Notes: generated by a model not told the origin, from the sequence alone. 64,000 nt of DNA from Thalassovita sp. (GCA_029212905.1 JARGPB010000009.1:102157-166156), one strand, 5' to 3'; counted from the first letter of the stretch, positions 34,189-42,743 are shown. Numbers and translations: made by a program.

Positions 34189-34731
34189 TCACAGGGGCAT
34201 CCCCGACAGTTTTGCCACCAGTTCGGCCAATTTGCGGGCCTGGAACTTTTCTAACAGGCGGGCGCGGTGCAATTCGATGGTGCGATAGGACAGTTCCAGC
34301 TCTTTGCCGATTTCCTTGCTGGTCATGCCGCGACAGGTCAGAATTGCGACCTCGCGTTCGCGTTGCGACAGCTGCACGATGGGGCGGTCTTCGGACAGAT
34401 CCGACAGCGACCAGATTCCCTGGCGAAACGGGTCTTCGGGGGTCAGGGATTGGCCCCGGACGCGGCACCAGAACAGTTCGCCCGAGCGGCGGCGCATGAC
34501 CCGTTCATCCGCGTATCTGCCGGTCTTGCGCATCTGGGCCAGGCCCCGCGCGCCGATCTTTTCGTAGTCTTCCATTGAGGCGTAGAAATGCGCGAAAGGT
34601 ACGCCCTGAAAATCCGACATCTGGCCCCCGAATATATGTGCGAATTCCCGGTTGCAGCCGGAAATGATGCGGTTCTCCAGCATACACAGGCCGACGGGCG
34701 CATGTTCAAAGGCAAGATCGCTTAGGGTCAT
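34189..34731 (-). CDS. PAS-domain LuxR-type transcriptional regulator
   Basis: A 180-residue regulator. The N-terminal PAS domain (about residues 5-110, FEHAPVGLCMLENRIISGCNREFAHIFG) is joined to a GerE-type HTH (LSQREREVAILTCRGMTSKEIGKELELSYRTIELHRARLLEKF). It has no receiver domain, so it is not a classic response regulator. It is divergent from the acyl-CoA ligase gene, with a 34-base dyad between them (34773-34806), and probably controls that gene. The PAS ligand is unknown. Confidence 0.88.
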   Translation of the reverse strand: MTLSDLAFEHAPVGLCMLENRIISGCNREFAHIFGGQMSDFQGVPFAHFYASMEDYEKIGARGLAQMRKTGRYADERVMRRRSGELFWCRVRGQSLTPEDPFRQGIWSLSDLSEDRPIVQLSQREREVAILTCRGMTSKEIGKELELSYRTIELHRARLLEKFQARKLAELVAKLSGMPL

Positions 34732-34772
34732 GCCGCAGATATGCCCGTTTTAGTAGGGCGATGCAAAGGGCA

Positions 34773-34806
34773 CGTAGTTCTACGCATCTTTGCGCGTAAT
34801 ACTACG
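34773..34806. promoter_or_regulatory. 34-base dyad between PAS-LuxR and acyl-CoA ligase genes
   Basis: Left half: CGTAGT (34773-34778), TC, TACGC (34781-34785). Right half: GCGTA (34794-34798), AT, ACTACG (34801-34806). Eleven of thirteen arm positions pair around an 8-base centre. The left half itself contains GTAG-TT-CTAC. It is a likely regulator site in the divergent promoter. Confidence 0.6.
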
Positions 34807-34865
34807 AAATTGCGCTGCGGCCCGCGGAATGGTTTCCTGTGAGCCAGAGAGAGGGAGGAGAGCCC

Positions 34866-36386
34866 ATGAATATCGGGTTTTGGCTGAGCCGTCAGGCTCG
34901 GGTCGCGCCGGATCGTCCGGCGTTGTATCTGGGGACGGAACTGGTGGCGGATTACGGGACGTTTCACGCCCGTGCGACGCGTGTCGCAGGTTGGTTGATT
35001 GCCCAGGGCATACGGCCCGGAGACCGGGTTGCGATCTTTATGAAGAACTGCCCCGAGTTCCTGATTTTTCAGTACGGTATATGGTATGCGGGCGCGGTGG
35101 TGGTGCCGATCAACGCAAAGCTCCACCCGCGCGAGGCAGCCTGGATCATTCAGAATGCAGGGGCGCGGCTGGCGGTGTCCTCGTCCGGTTTGGCGCAGGG
35201 CTTGGCCGAGGTCGACATCAGCTGCCCGGTGTTGGACGCGCTTGGCGCGGTATTCGACGAGGTGCTGATGACGGACCCGGCCCGACCCGTGCCGCGCCAG
35301 CCCGAAGATCTGAGCTGGCTGTTTTATACCTCGGGGACGACTGGGCGGCCTAAGGGGGTGATGATCACGCACCGGATGTTGGTGGGGATGTCACTTAGCT
35401 ATCTGGCGGATGTGGACGCGGTGCGCCCACAAGACGCGGTGCTGTACGCCGCCCCCATGAGCCACGGTGCAGGTATCTATAATATGGTTCATGTTCTGAT
35501 GGGCGCGCGCCACGTCTGTCCGGTGTCGGGTGGGTTCGAAGAGGCCGAGATTTTCGCCTTGGCCCGTAATCACCGCGACGTGCAAATGTTTGCGGCCCCC
35601 ACGATGGTGAAACGCCTGACCCATGCTGCGAAACGGGCTGGCGAGGACGGTTTGGGGTTGCGATCCATCGTCTATGGCGGCGGCCCGATGTATGTGGCCG
35701 ATATTGTCGAAGCCGTGGATCACTTTGGTCCGATTTTCCTGCAAATCTATGGCCAGGGCGAGGCCCCCATGGGCATCACAGCCCTGTCACGGTCAGAGGT
35801 GGCGGATCGGGAGCACTCGCGTTGGCGGGACAGGCTGGCGTCGGTGGGGCGGCCTCAGGCCCCGGTTGAGGTGCAAATTGGCGATGCCGAGGGCAACGTT
35901 CTACCCGCAGGTCAGCCCGGTGAAATCATGGTGCGCGGGGATCTGGTGATGCCCGGATACTGGCAGAACCCGGATGCAACGGCCAAGGCACTGGTGAATG
36001 GCTGGCTGATGACGGGTGACATCGGGTTTTTGGATCAGGACGGCTATTTGACGATGCAGGACCGGTCCAAGGACATGATCATTTCGGGTGGGACAAACAT
36101 CTACCCGCGCGAAGTCGAAGAGGCGCTGCTTACCCACGCCGATGTACATGAGGTCAGCGTGGTTGGCCGCCCCAATGCGGAATGGGGCGAGGATGTCGTG
36201 GCCTTTGTCGTACCCGTTCCCGGCAGGGGTGTGGATGCTGCGGCACTGGAGGCGCATTGCCTGGACCAGATCGCGCGGTTCAAGCGCCCCAAGGTCTTTG
36301 TCCCGCTGACCGAGCTGCCCAAAAACAATTACGGCAAGGTCCTGAAAACCGAGCTGAGGAAAATGCTGGAAAAGGCGAGAACATGA
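34866..36386 (+). CDS. AMP-dependent acyl-CoA synthetase/ligase
   Basis: A 506-residue ANL-superfamily ligase. Motifs in order: LFYTSGTTGRPKGVMITH (P-loop), IYGQGEAPMG (A5-like), LMTGDIGFLDQDGYL and DRSKDMIISGGTNIYPREVE (hinge), and the catalytic Lys near the end in KNNYGKVLKTEL. It activates a carboxylic acid to the adenylate and then the CoA thioester; the closest general type is medium- or long-chain/aromatic acid ligases. The ATG at 34866 has GGGAGGAG. A broken SDR gene overlaps its stop. Confidence 0.9.
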   Translation: MNIGFWLSRQARVAPDRPALYLGTELVADYGTFHARATRVAGWLIAQGIRPGDRVAIFMKNCPEFLIFQYGIWYAGAVVVPINAKLHPREAAWIIQNAGARLAVSSSGLAQGLAEVDISCPVLDALGAVFDEVLMTDPARPVPRQPEDLSWLFYTSGTTGRPKGVMITHRMLVGMSLSYLADVDAVRPQDAVLYAAPMSHGAGIYNMVHVLMGARHVCPVSGGFEEAEIFALARNHRDVQMFAAPTMVKRLTHAAKRAGEDGLGLRSIVYGGGPMYVADIVEAVDHFGPIFLQIYGQGEAPMGITALSRSEVADREHSRWRDRLASVGRPQAPVEVQIGDAEGNVLPAGQPGEIMVRGDLVMPGYWQNPDATAKALVNGWLMTGDIGFLDQDGYLTMQDRSKDMIISGGTNIYPREVEEALLTHADVHEVSVVGRPNAEWGEDVVAFVVPVPGRGVDAAALEAHCLDQIARFKRPKVFVPLTELPKNNYGKVLKTELRKMLEKART

Positions 36387-36450
36387 TGGATTTGGCAGGG
36401 AAAACCGGGCTGGTGACGGGATCTGTGTAGGGAATTGGGCCGTTCCGTCG
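36383..36450 (+). pseudogene. Remnant of a short-chain dehydrogenase/reductase gene
   Basis: An ATG overlaps the ligase stop (ATGA) and the frame reads MMDLAGKTGLVTGSV, stop, GIG. This is the classic SDR start with the cofactor motif TGxxxGIG. The stop codon TAG at 36428-36430 falls inside the motif, where CAG (Gln) is common. After GIG the similarity ends, so the gene was both stopped and truncated. It was probably the second gene of the ligase operon. Confidence 0.75.
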
Positions 36451-36482
36451 GGCACGGGGCAGCGGGTGCTTGCATGTCCAGC

Positions 36483-36509
36483 AATTGTATATACATTGTA
36501 TGTGCAATT
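36483..36509. promoter_or_regulatory. 27-base near-perfect palindrome upstream of the HhH gene
   Basis: AATTG at 36483-36487 and CAATT at 36505-36509 bracket ATACA-T-TGTAT at 36491-36501. Eleven of thirteen arm positions are symmetric. It lies 47 bases before the HhH protein start, just after the SDR remnant. It looks like an operator for a dimeric repressor, either of the HhH gene or left over from the decayed operon. Confidence 0.55.
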
Positions 36510-36555
36510 TGAAGGCGCACGTTTTGTTGATGCGCAGGAATGGGGGACCAGACAC

Positions 36556-37125
36556 ATGGATATGATCACTGTCAAAGGCATCGGCCCGGCAATTGCCACG
36601 CAGCTGGCCGAGCTTGGGATTCACAACGCGGCGGACCTGGCGCTTGCGGATGCAAAGGCGCTGACCACGATCAGCGGGATCGGGCCGGTACGGGCTCAGA
36701 TGTTGATTCACGCCGCGAAGGATGTGGTTGCTGTTCTGCCCGAAGAGGTGCCGACCGCGCCGCCCCCCGCCGAACCAGCTCCAGCATCGCAAAAGGTGGT
36801 CAAGCCCGCCAAAAAGAAGGTGAAAAAAGTGAAAAAGCCCAAGAAAGCCGAGAAGCCCAAGAAAAAGATCAAGGTCGAGGCACCGAAAAAGTCCAAACCC
36901 GAGAAGCCCAAGACCAAAAACAAAACTAAGGACAAGGCGAAGTCGAAGGCCAAAGAAGAAAAGGCCGTGAAGAAAAATAAGCCAAAGAAAAAAGAGCCCG
37001 AAAAGAAAAAAGCAGCCCAGAAAGCTGTGAAAAAGGCCGACAAAAAGACCGCGAAGCCGGTCAAGAAGAAGGCAGAGAAAAAGAAACCCAAAGCCAAGGC
37101 CAAGAAGGGCAAAAAGAAGAAGTAA
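36556..37125 (+). CDS. Helix-hairpin-helix protein with long lysine-rich, histone-H1-like tail
   Basis: A 189-residue protein. The first 55 residues hold two HhH motifs (VKGIGPAIATQLAELGI and ISGIGPVRAQMLIHAA) of the kind that binds DNA backbone. From about residue 80 to the end nearly every second residue is Lys, with Ala, Pro and Glu, in KKAEKPKKK-like repeats as in histone H1 tails. It is probably a nucleoid-associated or DNA-compacting protein (inference). Tail length in such proteins varies by slippage. The ATG at 36556 is chosen because the HhH domain starts right after it; the ribosome site GGGGGACC is fair. Confidence 0.8.
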   Translation: MDMITVKGIGPAIATQLAELGIHNAADLALADAKALTTISGIGPVRAQMLIHAAKDVVAVLPEEVPTAPPPAEPAPASQKVVKPAKKKVKKVKKPKKAEKPKKKIKVEAPKKSKPEKPKTKNKTKDKAKSKAKEEKAVKKNKPKKKEPEKKKAAQKAVKKADKKTAKPVKKKAEKKKPKAKAKKGKKKK

Positions 37126-37132
37126 GCCAAAC

Positions 37133-37164
37133 GAAAAACCCCGTCCCAGAAGATGGGAACGGGG
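37133..37164. terminator. Bidirectional terminator between HhH gene and ABC operon
   Basis: CCCCGT-CCCA (37139-37148) pairs with TGGG-A-ACGGGG (37154-37164), 10 bp with one bulged A and a GAAGA loop. On the minus strand it is followed by GTTTTT, so it is a good end for the minus-strand ABC operon. It can also serve the plus-strand HhH gene. Confidence 0.75.
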
Positions 37165-37288
37165 CAGGTGGCGATCAGAAGGCCTGGCATTCTTCTAATC
37201 TCAGGAGAACCAGGTTTTCCCTTGCTTATATGATTGAAGACCCGCCCCCCTCGGCAAGCAACAGAGCAGAGGGGCGGGCCACACTGGC

Positions 37289-38044
37289 TTAGATGGCCAG
37301 ATACTCTTCGCGCAGTTCCTTGTTCCCCAGAACCTCGGAGGCGGAACCGTCATAGACCACGGTGCCCGTGTCCAGAATGACGGCACGGTCGGCCAGTTCC
37401 AGCGCCCGCACGGCGTTTTGTTCGACGATCACCGTGGTGATGCCTTGTTCTTTGATCTTGCGCAGGGTGCGTTCGATCTCGTCGACGATCACGGGGGCCA
37501 GGCCCTCGTATGGTTCGTCCAGCAACAACACCTTGATGTCCCGCGCCAGCGCCCGCGCGATAGCCAGCATCTGTTGCTCGCCACCCGAGAGGGTCACGCC
37601 TTCTTGGGCGCGACGTTCACCCAGACGGGGGAACAGCTCGTACAGACGTTCGATCGACCAGCCGATAGGGGGGGCGATCTGGGCCAGCTTCAGGTTTTCC
37701 TCGACCGTGAGGCCGGGGATGATACGGCGATCCTCGGGGACCAATGCGATGCCAGCCTGAGAGGCCTCGTGGCTGCGCATCAGGTGCAATGCCTGGTGAT
37801 CCAGCCAGACCTCGCCCTTGTTGATCTGGGGATCGTCCAGGCGGGCAATCGCCCGCAAGGTCGATGTTTTCCCCGCGCCGTTCCGACCCAAGAGGGCCAG
37901 AATCTCACCTTCGTGGACGTTAAAGCTGACGCCCTGAACGATGTAGCTTTCGCCATAGTATGCGTGGATGTCCCAGACCGACAGATAGGCCGGAGCCGTT
38001 TCGGCATAGTTGTGACCCTTGGAAAAATCGGGTTTGACGTTCAT
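37289..38044 (-). CDS. HAAT-family ABC transporter ATP-binding protein (LivF type)
   Basis: A 251-residue ATPase. Walker A GRNGAGKTST, signature LSGGEQQMLAIARAL, Walker B VLLLDEPYEGLAP, the LivF-type short form. It works with the LivG-type ATPase 12 bases upstream and two permeases for uptake of branched-chain amino acids, amides or similar. It is the last gene of the five-gene operon and is followed by a terminator. Confidence 0.93.
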   Translation of the reverse strand: MNVKPDFSKGHNYAETAPAYLSVWDIHAYYGESYIVQGVSFNVHEGEILALLGRNGAGKTSTLRAIARLDDPQINKGEVWLDHQALHLMRSHEASQAGIALVPEDRRIIPGLTVEENLKLAQIAPPIGWSIERLYELFPRLGERRAQEGVTLSGGEQQMLAIARALARDIKVLLLDEPYEGLAPVIVDEIERTLRKIKEQGITTVIVEQNAVRALELADRAVILDTGTVVYDGSASEVLGNKELREEYLAI

Positions 38045-38056
38045 ATCAGGCCCTCC

Positions 38057-38812
38057 TTACGCGGTCTCGCCCAGGTACGCTTCGCGCACCTTGGGGTTGC
38101 CCTTGATGTTTTCCGGGTCGTCCTCGACCAGGGGGGTACCCTGTGCCAGCACGGTGATCCGGTTCGCCAGGCTGAACACAACATGCATGTCGTGTTCGAT
38201 GATGGCGATGGTGATTTCGCGCTCGTCGCTGATCTGTTTCAACAGATCAATCGTGTTGTTGGTGTCCGCCCGCGCCATACCGGCGGTGGGTTCGTCCAAC
38301 AACAGCAGGCGCGGCTCTTGTGCCAGACACATCCCGATTTCCAGGCGGCGTTTGTCACCGCGCGACATCGAAGAGGTCTGCATTTCCCGCTTGTCGACCA
38401 TGTTCATGTCGACCAGCATTTTCTCGGCGTTTTCCACGATGTCCTTTTCGGCCATCATATTTTCCACCGCATGCATCCGAAATGCGCCGTCGCGTTTTGC
38501 AAAGATCGGGATCATCATGTTTTCCATGACGGTCAGATCTCCGAAAATCTCGGGCGTTTGGAACACACGCGAAATGCCCATCTGGTTGATCTCGTGCGGC
38601 TGGCGCCCCAGCACCGACTGCCCGTCAAACATGACAGAGCCGGTGTCGGGGATCAGCTTGCCCACCAGACAGTTGAGCAGGGTGGATTTGCCTGCGCCGT
38701 TCGGGCCGATGATGGCGTGAACCGAGTTTTCTTTCACACTCAGATTCACGTCACCCAGAGCCTGCAGGCCGCCGAAGCGTTTGTTGACGCCTTTGACTTC
38801 AAGGATACCCAT
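38057..38812 (-). CDS. HAAT-family ABC transporter ATP-binding protein (LivG type)
   Basis: A 251-residue ATPase. Walker A is GPNGAGKSTLLNCLVG, Walker B is LLLLDEPTAGMAR. The signature is unusual: SSMSRGDKRRLEIGMCLAQ in place of LSGGQQ, as in UrtD-like and some amide-type transporters. This hints that the substrate is not a classical branched-chain amino acid. Second last gene of the operon, 12 bases after the LivM-type permease. Confidence 0.9.
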   Translation of the reverse strand: MGILEVKGVNKRFGGLQALGDVNLSVKENSVHAIIGPNGAGKSTLLNCLVGKLIPDTGSVMFDGQSVLGRQPHEINQMGISRVFQTPEIFGDLTVMENMMIPIFAKRDGAFRMHAVENMMAEKDIVENAEKMLVDMNMVDKREMQTSSMSRGDKRRLEIGMCLAQEPRLLLLDEPTAGMARADTNNTIDLLKQISDEREITIAIIEHDMHVVFSLANRITVLAQGTPLVEDDPENIKGNPKVREAYLGETA

Positions 38813-38824
38813 TGATTTGTCTCC

Positions 38825-40024
38825 TTATTCCGCAGGTTCTGTTTTGGTTTTGGTATCGTCTTTGGCTTTCTTGCCGCGGATCGCACTGGCAATCCGTTGG
38901 CCACCTTCGACAAGACCACCAGGCAGGAAAATCACAACCAGCATGAACAGAATGCCCAATGTCAGGTGCCAACCTTTACCGATGAAGGGGTGCACGATCG
39001 CAACGATGAAGTCCTCGAGCCCGTCAGGCATGAAGCTGAACCAGTTGTGCAGAACGGTGTCGTTGATCTTCGAGAAGATGTTCTCGAAATACTTGATGAA
39101 GCCTGCGCCCAGAACTGGACCGATCAGGGTGCCCGCACCGCCAAGGATGGTCATCAGAACCACCTCGCCCGAGGCGGTCCATTGCATCCGCTCAGCACCA
39201 GCCAACGGGTCCATCGAGGCCATCAGGCCACCGGCCAGACCAGCATACATGCCCGAGATCACGAAGGCCGCCAGCGTATAGGGGCGCGGGTTTAGACCCG
39301 TATAGCGCATACGCTGCTGGTTCGATTTCACGGCGCGCAGCATCATCCCGAAGGGTGAGCGGAAAATCCGCAGGCTCAGGTAGAAGGCCACCAGCATGAT
39401 CAGCGCACACAGGTAGTACCCCGCGTTGAACTGGAACAGCCATGCGCCAACCTCCATCTGGTAGGTCGAGCGCATTTCGATGCCGAACAGCTGTGTGACC
39501 GGGATCGACCCATCAGCCGTGGCCGAGACACCCAGCACGCGGGGGTCGTTCAGCGTCAGTTGCAGGCCGGTTTCACCGTTGGTGATCGGCGTCAGCACCG
39601 AATAGGCCAGGTTGAACGACATCTGCGCAAAGGCCAGCGTCAGGATCGAAAAGTAGATCCCCGACCGGCGCAGCGACACAAAGCCGATCACGACCGCAAA
39701 CAGGCCAGACACGATCATCGCCAGGATGATAGCAGGCACAACGTTCATGCTGAGCAGCTTGAACATCCAGACAGCCGAGTAGGACCCGACACCCAGAAAG
39801 GCCGCGTGACCAAAGGACAGATACCCGGTCAGACCGAACAGAATATTAAAGCCGATGGCGAAAATCCCGAAGATCACGAAACGCTGCATCAAGTCAGGAT
39901 AGCCTGCATTGAACTGCGCCATCGCGCTGCCCTCGGGGAAGGGGTTAAGGATGAAAGGAGCGCAGAGCGTCAGGATGGCGACGACCAGCAGCAGGGAGAG
40001 GTCTCTTTTATTTAAACCCAGCAT
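38825..40024 (-). CDS. HAAT-family ABC transporter permease (LivM type)
   Basis: A 399-residue membrane protein with about ten segments. The conserved LivM block is GLTGYLSFGHAAFLGVGSYSAVW and the EAA-like motif is NQQRMRYTGLNPRPYTLAAFVISG. C-terminal tail is charged (KKAKDDTKTKTEPAE). It forms the channel with the LivH-type permease and starts 3 bases after it. Confidence 0.92.
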   Translation of the reverse strand: MLGLNKRDLSLLLVVAILTLCAPFILNPFPEGSAMAQFNAGYPDLMQRFVIFGIFAIGFNILFGLTGYLSFGHAAFLGVGSYSAVWMFKLLSMNVVPAIILAMIVSGLFAVVIGFVSLRRSGIYFSILTLAFAQMSFNLAYSVLTPITNGETGLQLTLNDPRVLGVSATADGSIPVTQLFGIEMRSTYQMEVGAWLFQFNAGYYLCALIMLVAFYLSLRIFRSPFGMMLRAVKSNQQRMRYTGLNPRPYTLAAFVISGMYAGLAGGLMASMDPLAGAERMQWTASGEVVLMTILGGAGTLIGPVLGAGFIKYFENIFSKINDTVLHNWFSFMPDGLEDFIVAIVHPFIGKGWHLTLGILFMLVVIFLPGGLVEGGQRIASAIRGKKAKDDTKTKTEPAE

Positions 40025-40027
40025 GGA

Positions 40028-41059
40028 TTAGTCCTCCATCACGCCTTTGCGACCCATAAGGCCACGGGGACGCGTCAGCAGAATGATAATTGCGACAAGG
40101 TAGATGATGATCTGGTCAATGCCGGGGATCAGCGACTTGATCTGGTTCATCGAAGCAAAGCTTTCCAGAATACCCAGCATAAAGCCCGCCAGCACGGCGC
40201 CCGGAAGGCTGCCCATGCCACCCACAACCACCACAACAAAGGACAGCACCAAGAAGTCCATGCCCATGTGATAGTTCGGCGAATTGATCGGCGCATACAT
40301 CACGCCCGCCAGACCAGCCACTGCAGCCGCCAGTCCGAACATAAAGGTAAATCGCTTGTCGATGTTGATGCCCAGAAGGCCCACGGTCTCGCGGTCGGCC
40401 ATCCCAGCACGCACAACCATCCCGAAGGTGGTGAACTGCAAGAAGGCAAACACGGCCCCGATGATGATCGCAGCAAAGCCGAAATAGACCAGTCGCCAAT
40501 AGGGATAGATGATCGCATTCGGATCAAAGCCCAGCAGCACGCCGAAATCGAACGAGCCCTTGAACACGTCGGGGGCGGGGGTCGGGATCGGGTTCGCGCC
40601 ATAGAAATACTTGATGATTTCCTGCAGCACGATTGCCAGACCAAAGGTCACGAGGATCTGGTCAGCATGGGGACGCTTGTAGAAATGCTTGATCAGGCCG
40701 CGCTCCATGATGAAGCCGATGGTGATCATGACAGGGATCGAGAACAGGATCGCCAAAGGTACCGACCAGTCGATGATGGCGGCGCCCGTCTCGGGGCCGA
40801 ACCAGTCGACCACATAGGGGGTTTTCACCTTGGCGGGATTGCCCAGGAAATCGGTTTTTGTCGGGTCGATTGTTATGAAACTTGCGCTCAGGATCTTCGA
40901 AAGAGTAACGGCACAAAATGCGCCGATCATGAACAGCGCGCCGTGGGCGAAGTTCACAACGCCAAGCGTACCGAAGATCAGTGTAAGTCCCAGCGCGATC
41001 AGCGCATAAGCCGAGCCCTTGTCGAGCCCGTTCAGGATTTGCAGGATGATTGCGTCCAT
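40028..41059 (-). CDS. HAAT-family ABC transporter permease (LivH type)
   Basis: A 343-residue membrane protein. LDKGSAYALIALGLTLIFGTLGVVNFAHGALFM is the typical start, with GMADRETVGLLGINIDKRFT as cytoplasmic loop and LPGAVLAGFMLGILESFA near the end. It carries an insertion of about 45 residues after segment 2 (FITIDPTKTDFLGNPAKVKTPY...) that is absent from E. coli LivH. The ATG at 41059 follows AGGTGGGGAC; an upstream in-frame start is rejected. Confidence 0.92.
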   Translation of the reverse strand: MDAIILQILNGLDKGSAYALIALGLTLIFGTLGVVNFAHGALFMIGAFCAVTLSKILSASFITIDPTKTDFLGNPAKVKTPYVVDWFGPETGAAIIDWSVPLAILFSIPVMITIGFIMERGLIKHFYKRPHADQILVTFGLAIVLQEIIKYFYGANPIPTPAPDVFKGSFDFGVLLGFDPNAIIYPYWRLVYFGFAAIIIGAVFAFLQFTTFGMVVRAGMADRETVGLLGINIDKRFTFMFGLAAAVAGLAGVMYAPINSPNYHMGMDFLVLSFVVVVVGGMGSLPGAVLAGFMLGILESFASMNQIKSLIPGIDQIIIYLVAIIILLTRPRGLMGRKGVMED

Positions 41060-41181
41060 TGTCCCCACCTTGGGTTTTTTCAGTTGGTGGTCAGCCACGC
41101 AGACAGACCGCACTGGATGTGCGGTGTCTGAAAAGCCGCGCGCGCATTGCGCGCACGGCTAGATTTTCCAGGCGATTTAGA

Positions 41182-42525
41182 TCAGCCGGCGTTGCAGGAA
41201 CCCAGCTGGCCGCCCGCGAACATCGGGTGGTCGGGTGCGTAGGTAACCTGAGCTGCCGGAGTAACTTCGACGACTTCCAGAAGGTCGAATTCCGAAGTCG
41301 GGTTCTCTTTACCCTTCACAACCAGAACGTCTTTGAAGCACTGGTGGTCTTCGGCGCGATACAGGGTCTTGCCGTTGCCCAGACCGTCGAATTCGAAGCC
41401 TTCCAGGGCCTCGACGACGCCACAGGGGTTGAAGGTGCCGGCACGCTGACAGGCGTCTGCATACAGCAGGGTCTGACAATAGGTGGTGTGCGCAGCCTGG
41501 CTGGGCGGGAAGCCGTATTTGGTGCCGAAGGATTTAACAAAGGCTTTGGAACCCTCATCCTGCAACGACCAGTGCCAGTTGGTGGACCCAACGATGCCTT
41601 TGATGTTTTCGCCAGCACCACGTGCCATCAGGCGCGAGAACAGCGGAACAACGATTTCAAAGTTCTTGCCGTTGACTTCTTTGTTGCGCAGGCCGAACTG
41701 AACCGCGTTGGTCAGCGAGTTCACCATGTTGCCGCCGTAGTGGTTCAGAACCAGAACGTCTGCACCCGAGTTCAGAACCGGCGCGATGTAGGACGAGAAG
41801 TCTGTCGCCGCCAGCGGGGTCAGCACGTTGTTGACGGTTTCCCAGCCCATGGCCTCGGTCGCGGCTGCGATCGATTCCTGCTGCGTCCAGCCCCAGGTGT
41901 AGTCTGCGGTCAGGTGATAGGCCTTGCGGTCATCGCCATACAGCGATTTCAGAACCGGAGCCAGAGCAGCGCCCGACATGTACCCGTTAAAGAAGTGGCG
42001 GAAGCCGTTGGCTTTCTTGTCTTTACCGGTGGTGTCGTTCGAGTGGGTCAGACCCGCCATGAAGATCACGCCGGCCTCTTGGCACAGACCCTGAACAGCG
42101 ATGGCAACGCCCGAGGACGAGCCACCAGTGATCATGATTGCGCCGTCTTTTTCGATCATCGACTTGGCCGATGCGCGGGCCGCGTCCGATTTGGTTTGCG
42201 TGTCGCCGGTGACGAACTCGACTTTCTTACCCAGGATGCCGTTGCCTTGCAGGGCCTTGGACGAGAAGGTGTTCATCATACCGCCGTCGCCCATACCGTT
42301 CAGGTGTTCGACAGCCAGTTCATAGGCACGCAGCTCGTCTGCGCCCTCGTCTGCGTAGGGGCCGGTCTGGGGTACGTTGAAACCCAGGGTCACCGTGCCG
42401 CCGGTCGGCTCGTTAGTGTAGGCAGCGGCCGAAGACGCAGTAAAGATCGTCGGCAGCGCAACGCCGGCGCCTGCGACGGCACCCGACTTTAGAACGCCGC
42501 GGCGAGTCAGATTGGTATTGGACAT
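41182..42525 (-). CDS. HAAT-family ABC transporter substrate-binding protein
   Basis: A 447-residue periplasmic binding protein of the type I leucine/amide-binding fold with a Tat-like signal (LTRRGVLKSGAVAGAGVALP). It contains VTLGFNVPQTGPYADEGADELRAYELAVEHLNG and a GGSSSGVAIAVQGLCQEAGVIFM ligand pocket segment. It is longer than LivK (about 370), nearer to AmiC/UrtA-like binders. The ATG at 42525 follows GGGAGGATTAC. First gene of the operon, divergent from the ScfR-like regulator. Confidence 0.93.
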   Translation of the reverse strand: MSNTNLTRRGVLKSGAVAGAGVALPTIFTASSAAAYTNEPTGGTVTLGFNVPQTGPYADEGADELRAYELAVEHLNGMGDGGMMNTFSSKALQGNGILGKKVEFVTGDTQTKSDAARASAKSMIEKDGAIMITGGSSSGVAIAVQGLCQEAGVIFMAGLTHSNDTTGKDKKANGFRHFFNGYMSGAALAPVLKSLYGDDRKAYHLTADYTWGWTQQESIAAATEAMGWETVNNVLTPLAATDFSSYIAPVLNSGADVLVLNHYGGNMVNSLTNAVQFGLRNKEVNGKNFEIVVPLFSRLMARGAGENIKGIVGSTNWHWSLQDEGSKAFVKSFGTKYGFPPSQAAHTTYCQTLLYADACQRAGTFNPCGVVEALEGFEFDGLGNGKTLYRAEDHQCFKDVLVVKGKENPTSEFDLLEVVEVTPAAQVTYAPDHPMFAGGQLGSCNAG

Positions 42526-42637
42526 GTAATCCTCCCGTTTCGTGAAATGCAGGTGCGGCCTCCTCTTGCACACACCTACGAGCACTATTTTGTGCAAATC
42601 CATTATCAGGTCGGATAAGAAAATTGCGCAACAACGT

Positions 42638-42686
42638 GTTTTAGTAAAACAATTTTTTTGTAAAAAAGCTCACAATGCCATGGCAT
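42638..42686. promoter_or_regulatory. Repeats in the divergent transporter/ScfR promoter region
   Basis: GTTTTA-G-TAAAAC (42638-42650) is a perfect dyad. TTTTTGTAAAA (42655-42665) repeats its core TTTTNGTAAAA 16 bases later. ATGCCATGGCAT (42675-42686) is a perfect 12-bp palindrome. Tandem AT-rich repeats of this sort resemble sites of the ScfR/PccR family, so the regulator encoded next is the likely binder. Confidence 0.5.
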
Positions 42687-42743
42687 ACTCTGTAAATAAG
42701 TTTTTCCGCACCGCAGAAGGTGTTTGATTCGGATGGATAAAAG

